Source: Flavobacteriaceae bacterium
GTDB taxonomy: Bacteria > Bacteroidota > Bacteroidia > Flavobacteriales > Flavobacteriaceae
Direction of reading: 5' to 3'
Assembly: GCA_021648195.1 (NCBI GenBank)
Contig: JAKITG010000003.1
Location: 1-34,268, forward strand
DNA length: 34,268 nt
This document shows, piece after piece, positions 28,062-34,268 of the stretch; positions within the stretch are counted from its first letter, which is position 1, and each line of letters begins with the position of its first letter. Both the position numbers and the translations under genes were made by a program. The notes beneath the pieces are model-generated. The model saw only the letters and a list, made by a program, of their open reading frames with translations. It was not told the DNA's origin and ran no database searches.

Positions 28062-28298
28062 TGTTTAACTGTTTATTTGTTTAATCGTTTATTTGGTTTC
28101 TGGTATCTCACTTCTCTATTCTTTTCTCTATTTTCTCCTTCCAATTTCACACTTTTAACTTTTTATTCGTTTAATTGTTATTGGTTTATTTCCAACCATT
28201 ACCTTCTAACTTTCAATTTACCTTTCTCTTTTTTCTTTTCCCACTTCACACTTCCCACTTCCAACTTCACACTTCACACTTTTAACTTTTAACTCTTA
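28048..28298. repeat. Low-complexity, strand-asymmetric (pyrimidine-rich on +) degenerate repeat tract between ftsW and murG
   Basis: Repeated variants of CACTTC/TTCACACTTTTAACTTTT and GTTTAATCGTTTATTTG with no credible coding frame. Confidence 0.75.
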
Positions 28299-28300
28299 TA

Positions 28301-29506
28301 TCACCCTATTGCTTCATGTAAAATATCTAATGGGTTATCTAATTCTGCTTTATTTTTTTTAATCAAAACTTCTCCACTAGAGGCGCTTACGCTTAGTACT
28401 ATTCCAATTGCAAAACAGGTCATCCAAATAGAAGTTCCTCCTGTACTAATCAACGGAAGGGGTTGTCCCGTTACTGGAAATAACCCAACTGCAACTGCCA
28501 TATTAATTAGCGCTTGAAATATGATTGGAAATCCAACTCCTAGCACCAATAAGGTACCAAAAATTGTTTCTGTTTTTGTTGCAATTCTAACAATTCTAAA
28601 CAACAACATAAGGTACACTACAATAATTAATACTGCTCCAATAAATCCAAATTCTTCTCCAATAATTGCATAAATAAAGTCAGATGAAGACTGAGGTAAA
28701 AAGTTTTTTTGTACACTTTTACCTGGTCCTTTACCATAAATTTCTCCTGAAGCTATGGCTATTTTTGCTTTTTCTGCCTGATAATTATCTTCAGAATTTC
28801 CAGATATAAAATGTTCTACTCTATTTGACCAAGTATTAATTCTATTATTTTTCATTGCATCTGGAAATGCTTTCACTGTTAAGATAAATAATGCAAGTGC
28901 TAAAACTCCTACGCCTAGTATGATAAATATATTTTTTATAGGATATCCACCTATAAAAACCAATAAGATTACCATAGCAAAAGTAATAGCTGTAGTTGAA
29001 AAATTTGCTGGTAAAATAAATATTAAAACCATTCCTACAGGCAACCACAACTGTAATAAGCTTTCTTTAAAATTGATTTTTTTTTCTTTTTTTCTAGCTA
29101 GATAACGAGAAACATACATCATTAAAACAACCGATGCTAATGTTGAGGTTTGAAAACCTACACCAACAAACGGAATTTGAATCCACCTACTTGCATTGGC
29201 ACCACCTATTACTGTACCTTGTGTAAGCGTAAAAATTAATAACAGAATCACTACAGGAATCATTAACACAGATAATCCGCTAAAATATCTATACGGAATT
29301 TTATGTGTAGCAAAAACGATAACAAAACCAAGCAATAGTAGTACAGCGTGCTTAAGCAAATAACCCATTGTAGTACCTTTTCCGGCAACATACACTAGGT
29401 TAGTGCTTGCGCTATATACAGGAAGAAAGGAAAAAATAGCCAATACTGCTATAATTGCCCAAATGGTTTTGTCTCCTTTTATATTTTGCAAAAAATCCGT
29501 CATCAA
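28301..29506 (-). CDS. ftsW: Lipid II polymerase / cell division protein FtsW
   Basis: 401 aa, SEDS-family polytopic protein; GPGKSVQKNFLPQSSSDFIYAIIGEEFG and LPLISTGGTS motifs. Confidence 0.95.
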   Translation of the reverse strand: MMTDFLQNIKGDKTIWAIIAVLAIFSFLPVYSASTNLVYVAGKGTTMGYLLKHAVLLLLGFVIVFATHKIPYRYFSGLSVLMIPVVILLLIFTLTQGTVIGGANASRWIQIPFVGVGFQTSTLASVVLMMYVSRYLARKKEKKINFKESLLQLWLPVGMVLIFILPANFSTTAITFAMVILLVFIGGYPIKNIFIILGVGVLALALFILTVKAFPDAMKNNRINTWSNRVEHFISGNSEDNYQAEKAKIAIASGEIYGKGPGKSVQKNFLPQSSSDFIYAIIGEEFGFIGAVLIIVVYLMLLFRIVRIATKTETIFGTLLVLGVGFPIIFQALINMAVAVGLFPVTGQPLPLISTGGTSIWMTCFAIGIVLSVSASSGEVLIKKNKAELDNPLDILHEAIG

Positions 29507-29524
29507 TAATTCGTATAATAAATT

Positions 29525-30073
29525 TTACAGTTGTCTTACAGCTTCTTTAAATTGCTTACCTCTATCTTCATAATTTTTAAATAAATCATAACTTGCGCAA
29601 GCAGGTGAGAACAAAACAGATTCACCGTCTTCGGTTAATCTATATGCAATGCTAACTGCTTCTTCTATATTAATTGTTTCAATCATAAATTCAACAATAT
29701 TTCCAAATACATCTATTATCTTTTGGTTGTTATAACCCAAGCATATAATTGCTTTTACTTTTTCATTTACCAATGGCAATAATTGCTCATAATCATTTCC
29801 TTTATCAACACCACCTAAGATCCATACTGTTGAAGTTTTAATTCCATCTAAAGCATAATGTGTTGCATTTACATTTACAGATTTTGAATCATTAATATAC
29901 TGTACACCGTTTATTCGAAGTACATTTTCTATTCGATGTTCTTCATTTTCAAAATCACATAAACTTTCTCTTATACTTTCTTTGCGCACTTTTATCAAAT
30001 CTGATAAAGTACTTGATGCCATAGCATTTTTAGTATTAAAATTGGTTTGTGGAGCAAAAGCTGAAATACTCAT
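29525..30073 (-). CDS. murD: Truncated UDP-N-acetylmuramoylalanine--D-glutamate ligase: C-terminal ligase domain only
   Basis: 182 aa; matches only the MurD C-terminus (FNTKNAMASS...EEHRIENVLRINGVQYINDSKSVNVNATHYALDGI...WILGGVDKGNDY...SPACASYDLFKNYEDRGKQFKEAV). ATG directly follows an in-frame TAA; only 22 bp separate it from mraY. Confidence 0.85.
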   Translation of the reverse strand: MSISAFAPQTNFNTKNAMASSTLSDLIKVRKESIRESLCDFENEEHRIENVLRINGVQYINDSKSVNVNATHYALDGIKTSTVWILGGVDKGNDYEQLLPLVNEKVKAIICLGYNNQKIIDVFGNIVEFMIETINIEEAVSIAYRLTEDGESVLFSPACASYDLFKNYEDRGKQFKEAVRQL

Positions 30074-30095
30074 TTATATATAATTTTTGGTTAGT

Positions 30096-31328
30096 TTATC
30101 TTACTTTTAATGTTAATATGGACAATACGGCTAGTAAAATCGAGACAATCCAAAATCTAGTTACTATTTTACTTTCGTGATATCCTTTTTTTTGATAATG
30201 ATGATGTAATGGCGACATTAAAAATATTCGTCTTCCTTCACCATATTTTTTCCTTGTATATTTAAAATATGACACTTGTAATATTACGGAGAGGTTTTCT
30301 GCTAAAAAGATTCCTGCTAAAATTGGAATCAATAATTCTTTACGCACCGCTATGGCTAAAACTGCAATTATTCCACCAATGGTTAAACTTCCAGTATCTC
30401 CCATAAAGACTTGAGCTGGGTATGTATTGTACCATAAAAACCCTACCAATCCACCTACAAAAGCACTAATAAAGATGGTCATCTCACCCGAATTTGGGAT
30501 ATACATTACATTTAAGTAATTAGCAAAAACTATATTACCTGAAACCCAAGCAAAAACAGCAAGTGCCATTACAATTATAGCCGAAGTTCCAGCTGCCAGT
30601 CCATCGATACCATCAGTTAAATTTGCTCCATTTGAAACAGCAGTTATAATAAATATCACTACCAAAACAAATACTAACCATACATAATCATTGGCTTTTT
30701 CTCCCATCCAACCTAATAAACTTGCATAATCAAATTCGTTATTCTTAACAAATGGAATTGTGGTTTTGGTTGATTTATGAGCTTCGCCAAAATTACTAGA
30801 AGGATTCGTTTGATTTAAAGTTTGTGAGATTTGATTTGTAAGGATTTTTTCTTTTACTACTACATCAGGATTAAAATACAACATCAATCCAACAAATATT
30901 CCCAAAGTAACTTGACCAATTATTTTAAACCTACCCTTTAAGCCATCTTTATTTTTTTTAAATACTTTTATATAATCATCTATAAATCCTATTGTTCCCG
31001 TCCAAAGGGTTGTAACAATTAGAATAATGATATAAATATTCTCTAATTTTGCAAATATTAATACGGGAATGATTGTTGCTAAAATGATAATAATCCCTCC
31101 CATTGTTGGAGTTCCTGTTTTCTCTTTTTGCCCTTCTAAACCTAAATCTCTAACCGACTCTCCTACTTGTAATTTTCTTAATTTATCTATAATTTTTCTT
31201 CCAAAAATTGTTGAAATCAATAAAGAAAATGCGAATGCTAATGCAGATCTAAATGAGATATACTTAAACAAACCTGCTCCTGACAGATTATAATGTGTAT
31301 CCAAATATTCAAATAAATAGTATAGCAT
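30096..31328 (-). CDS. mraY: Phospho-N-acetylmuramoyl-pentapeptide-transferase
   Basis: 410 aa; [51 protein letters not shown] motifs. Confidence 0.97.
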   Translation of the reverse strand: MLYYLFEYLDTHYNLSGAGLFKYISFRSALAFAFSLLISTIFGRKIIDKLRKLQVGESVRDLGLEGQKEKTGTPTMGGIIIILATIIPVLIFAKLENIYIIILIVTTLWTGTIGFIDDYIKVFKKNKDGLKGRFKIIGQVTLGIFVGLMLYFNPDVVVKEKILTNQISQTLNQTNPSSNFGEAHKSTKTTIPFVKNNEFDYASLLGWMGEKANDYVWLVFVLVVIFIITAVSNGANLTDGIDGLAAGTSAIIVMALAVFAWVSGNIVFANYLNVMYIPNSGEMTIFISAFVGGLVGFLWYNTYPAQVFMGDTGSLTIGGIIAVLAIAVRKELLIPILAGIFLAENLSVILQVSYFKYTRKKYGEGRRIFLMSPLHHHYQKKGYHESKIVTRFWIVSILLAVLSILTLKVR

Positions 31329-31334
31329 TTTTAA

Positions 31335-32798
31335 TTATTTATTTAGTTCTTTTAGTGTTTCATTTACTATTTTAAAATCATCAAAATCAGACCTTACGTC
31401 TCCAATAATTTGATAAGTTTCGTGACCTTTTCCTGCAATCAAAATAATATCACCTGTATTTGCCAATTTGCATGCGGTTTTAATTGCTTGTTTTCTATCG
31501 GCAATAGAAATTGTTTTTTTATAGTTTTCGGGAGTCACACCTTCTTCAATATCTTTAATAATTAAATCGGGGTTTTCACTTCGTGGATTATCTGAGGTAA
31601 AAACTACTTGATTACTCAAAGTAGAAGCTATATTTCCCATTTTTGGGCGTTTTGTTTTATCACGATCTCCACCACAGCCTACCACGGTTATTACTTGCTC
31701 ATTATATGTGCGAATGGTATTGATTGTTTCTAAAACATTTTTTAGCGCATCTGGTGTGTGTGCATAATCCACTATAGAATTAATTCCACTTGTCGAGACT
31801 GCATGCTGAAATCTTCCATCTACATTTTCTAACTCACTAATTATTCGTAAAATTTCTAGTTTTTCAAGCCCTAATAAATCAGACACTCCATAAATTGCAA
31901 GTAAATTATAGGCATTAAAAGATCCTATCAGTTTAACCCACAATTCTTGGTTATCGATATTTAGCAACAAACCATTAAATTGATTTTCTAAGATTTTCAA
32001 CTTATAATCAGCAATAGTTTTTAATGCATAAGTATATTTTTTTGCTAATGTATTTTGCAACATGATTGTTCCATTTTTATCATCAATATTTACCAAAGCA
32101 AATGCTGTTTTAGGTAAATTATCAAAAAAGGATTTTTTCACATCTCTGTATTCTGCAAAAGATTTATGGTAATCTAAATGGTCGTGTGTAAGATTCGTAA
32201 AAACTCCACCTTCAAAATACAACCCTGCAGTTCGTTTTTGATCAATACCATGAGAACTTACTTCCATAAAGCAGAATTCAACTTCAGCTAAAACCATTTT
32301 ATGTAACGTTTCATTTATAGTTACTGAATCTGGAGTTGTATGAGTTGTGGCTTGTTCAAGTTCATCAATCATAATTTTTATAGTCGATAACAATCCAACT
32401 TTATAATTGGCTTTTTTAAATAGCTTATATAATAAGGTAGCGATAGTTGTTTTTCCATTAGTTCCTGTTACACCAACTAATTTTAATTTTTCGGAAGGAT
32501 TGTCATAAAAATTAGCAGCTATAATTGCTAAAGCCTCATCGCAATTAGCAACTTGAACATAAGTAATGTTAGGTTGAATTTCTTTAGGGAACTGTTCACA
32601 AACAATTACTACAGCACCACTTTCAATAGCTTTATTAACAAATTTATTACCGTCAAAAATCAAACCTTTTTGTGCTATAAATAATGAATTCAATTTTACT
32701 TTACGTGAATCAAATACAACTGATTTTATCTCAATATTAGTATCACCAAGAATAGATTCAATAGCAACTTTATATAGTATGTCTTTTAAATTTTTCAA
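31335..32798 (-). CDS. murE: UDP-N-acetylmuramoyl-tripeptide synthetase (meso-diaminopimelate type)
   Basis: 487 aa; VGVTGTNGKTT P-loop, TTPDS, EVSSHGIDQ, and the DNPR motif (FTSDNPRSENPD) associated with meso-DAP specificity. Confidence 0.96.
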   Translation of the reverse strand: MKNLKDILYKVAIESILGDTNIEIKSVVFDSRKVKLNSLFIAQKGLIFDGNKFVNKAIESGAVVIVCEQFPKEIQPNITYVQVANCDEALAIIAANFYDNPSEKLKLVGVTGTNGKTTIATLLYKLFKKANYKVGLLSTIKIMIDELEQATTHTTPDSVTINETLHKMVLAEVEFCFMEVSSHGIDQKRTAGLYFEGGVFTNLTHDHLDYHKSFAEYRDVKKSFFDNLPKTAFALVNIDDKNGTIMLQNTLAKKYTYALKTIADYKLKILENQFNGLLLNIDNQELWVKLIGSFNAYNLLAIYGVSDLLGLEKLEILRIISELENVDGRFQHAVSTSGINSIVDYAHTPDALKNVLETINTIRTYNEQVITVVGCGGDRDKTKRPKMGNIASTLSNQVVFTSDNPRSENPDLIIKDIEEGVTPENYKKTISIADRKQAIKTACKLANTGDIILIAGKGHETYQIIGDVRSDFDDFKIVNETLKELNK

Positions 32799-32813
32799 CT
32801 AATTATTCTTGTT

Positions 32814-34268
32814 TTAAGACAAATCCAACAATATGATTTCTCCTTTTTTTAATTCTTTTCCAGGTTTAATTGATTGCGATTTTACTTTACCTATTCCTTT
32901 ATAATTGACAATAAGTCCTAAATTTTCAAGTAGAGATATCGCATCCATTCCCGGCATATTCTTTACATTAGGGACCTTTTTATAATTTTTATTAGCCTTT
33001 TTATAATATTTTTCATAGTCTTTACTTACAGATGTTATTTCATTTTTAAATAACATTTCACCTTGTACAGGCGTATCTGAATAAATTTTATGAGCAATTT
33101 TTTTAAATACAGGTGCCGCTACTACGTTTCCATAATAACCAATCTCTATATCTGGCTTATGGATTACTACAATACATGAATACTTAGGTTCATTGGCAGG
33201 AAAATACCCAACAAATGATGAAATATATTCCGCTTTTCCTTTTTTCCAATATTCCGTTTGACAAGTACCTGTTTTGCCTGCCATAGAAAAATTTTTATCA
33301 TAAATGTTTTTTGCTGTACCTCTTTTAATAACATTCAGCATCATTTCTTTTACATAATCAACTGTTTGCTGAGAACATATTTTATAATTGATAACTTCTT
33401 TTTCAAATTTGGCAATTACATTGCTTTGGGTTCTAATTTCTTTTACAAACCTTGGTTTTACCATTTCACCATTATTTGCTATCGCATTATAAAACGTAAG
33501 TGTTTGCAAAGGTGTAATCGAAACTCCGTAACCATAAGCCATCCATGGCAATGATAAACCACTCCATTTTTTTTTATCTTTCGGGTTTGGAATAAATGGA
33601 CTCCCTTCTCCTTTTATAGGTAAGCCTATTTTTTTACTGACATTCATTTTATGTAAGGCATTGACAAACTTGCTTGGATTGTCTTTATAATTGTCATTAA
33701 TGATTTTTACAATACCAACATTTGAAGACACTTCAAATATTCTTGCTACTGAAATCTTACCATGACCACCTCTGTGAGTATCTCTAACGCTCCTTCCATA
33801 GAATGAAATCACACCTTTTTCTGTATCGATAATTGTTGAAGTATCTATAACCTTATCTTCTAAAGCTACAACCATACTCATCAACTTAAATGTAGAGCCT
33901 GGTTCATGCGATTCATAAACTGCATAATTTCTTTGCTCGTAATAAGTTCCTTTTGATGTTCTGCCTAAGTTTGATATTGCTTTTATTTCACCCGTTTTAG
34001 TTTCCATAACTACAACAGAACCATGATTGGCTTTGAAGTATTCTAATTGCTCTAACAGGGCATGATGTGCAATATCTTGTATATTTAGATCAATGGTAGT
34101 AATGATGTCTTTTCCATCAATAGGTTCAATTTCATTATTATCATTTAGAGGTTTCCACTGTCCTTTTGCAATTTTTTGTTTTAATCTTTTCCCGTTTTTA
34201 CCTCTTAAATATTCATAAAAACTCCCTTCAATTCCTACTCTTCCTCTATAATCATCATAACCAACTGC
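32814..34268 (-). CDS. ftsI: Penicillin-binding protein 2/3 (FtsI-type transpeptidase) with C-terminal PASTA domain; N-terminus off the window
   Basis: The frame is open past the ORF-track start (34007) to the window edge: AVGYDDYRGRVGIEGSFYEYLRGKNGKR...TTIDLNIQDIAHHALLEQL. Catalytic motifs GSTFKL (SxxK), SSN, GKTGT; PASTA-like VPNVKNMPGMDAISLLENLGL at the C-terminus. Confidence 0.94.
   Translation of the reverse strand, partial: AVGYDDYRGRVGIEGSFYEYLRGKNGKRLKQKIAKGQWKPLNDNNEIEPIDGKDIITTIDLNIQDIAHHALLEQLEYFKANHGSVVVMETKTGEIKAISNLGRTSKGTYYEQRNYAVYESHEPGSTFKLMSMVVALEDKVIDTSTIIDTEKGVISFYGRSVRDTHRGGHGKISVARIFEVSSNVGIVKIINDNYKDNPSKFVNALHKMNVSKKIGLPIKGEGSPFIPNPKDKKKWSGLSLPWMAYGYGVSITPLQTLTFYNAIANNGEMVKPRFVKEIRTQSNVIAKFEKEVINYKICSQQTVDYVKEMMLNVIKRGTAKNIYDKNFSMAGKTGTCQTEYWKKGKAEYISSFVGYFPANEPKYSCIVVIHKPDIEIGYYGNVVAAPVFKKIAHKIYSDTPVQGEMLFKNEITSVSKDYEKYYKKANKNYKKVPNVKNMPGMDAISLLENLGLIVNYKGIGKVKSQSIKPGKELKKGEIILLDLS

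Noticed and set aside
28050-28292. 80-aa + strand ORF between ftsW and murG
   Set aside because: Phe/Leu/Thr/Ser-rich translation of the low-complexity repeat tract; no supporting homology visible.

Overview
AT-rich window from a Bacteroidota genome, most likely a marine Flavobacteriaceae (inferred from gene families, synteny and a TAnnTTTG-type promoter). Most of it is housekeeping. Left part: metallophosphoesterase lipoprotein, MscS channel, gltD-gltB, acyl-CoA dehydrogenase, NhaD antiporter, and exbB-exbD-tonB-folC. Middle: tRNA-Val(TAC), alpha/beta hydrolase lipoprotein, NhaC antiporter, beta-lactamase-family hydrolase and FKBP lipoprotein. Right third: a minus-strand dcw (cell wall/division) cluster, ftsI(PBP)-murE-mraY-murD'-ftsW-murG-ftsQ-ftsA-ftsZ. 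I see no obvious new defence or biosynthetic system. The points that deserve a second look are: (1) the dcw cluster has several lesions: murD keeps only its C-terminal domain, murC is absent between murG and ftsQ, and murG has no ATG/GTG/TTG start ahead of its GGGTGGH motif because a low-complexity tract abuts it; (2) a 275-bp MITE-like element downstream of ftsZ has 13-bp terminal inverted repeats, a 20-bp perfect hairpin and 32-bp direct repeats; (3) a ~200-bp degenerate palindrome lies downstream of tRNA-Val and may share architecture with that element; (4) a chimeric scar between mscS and gltD contains a LytTR fragment and a second gene fragment. Everything is from reading the sequence and the supplied ORF track. 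No database search was possible.
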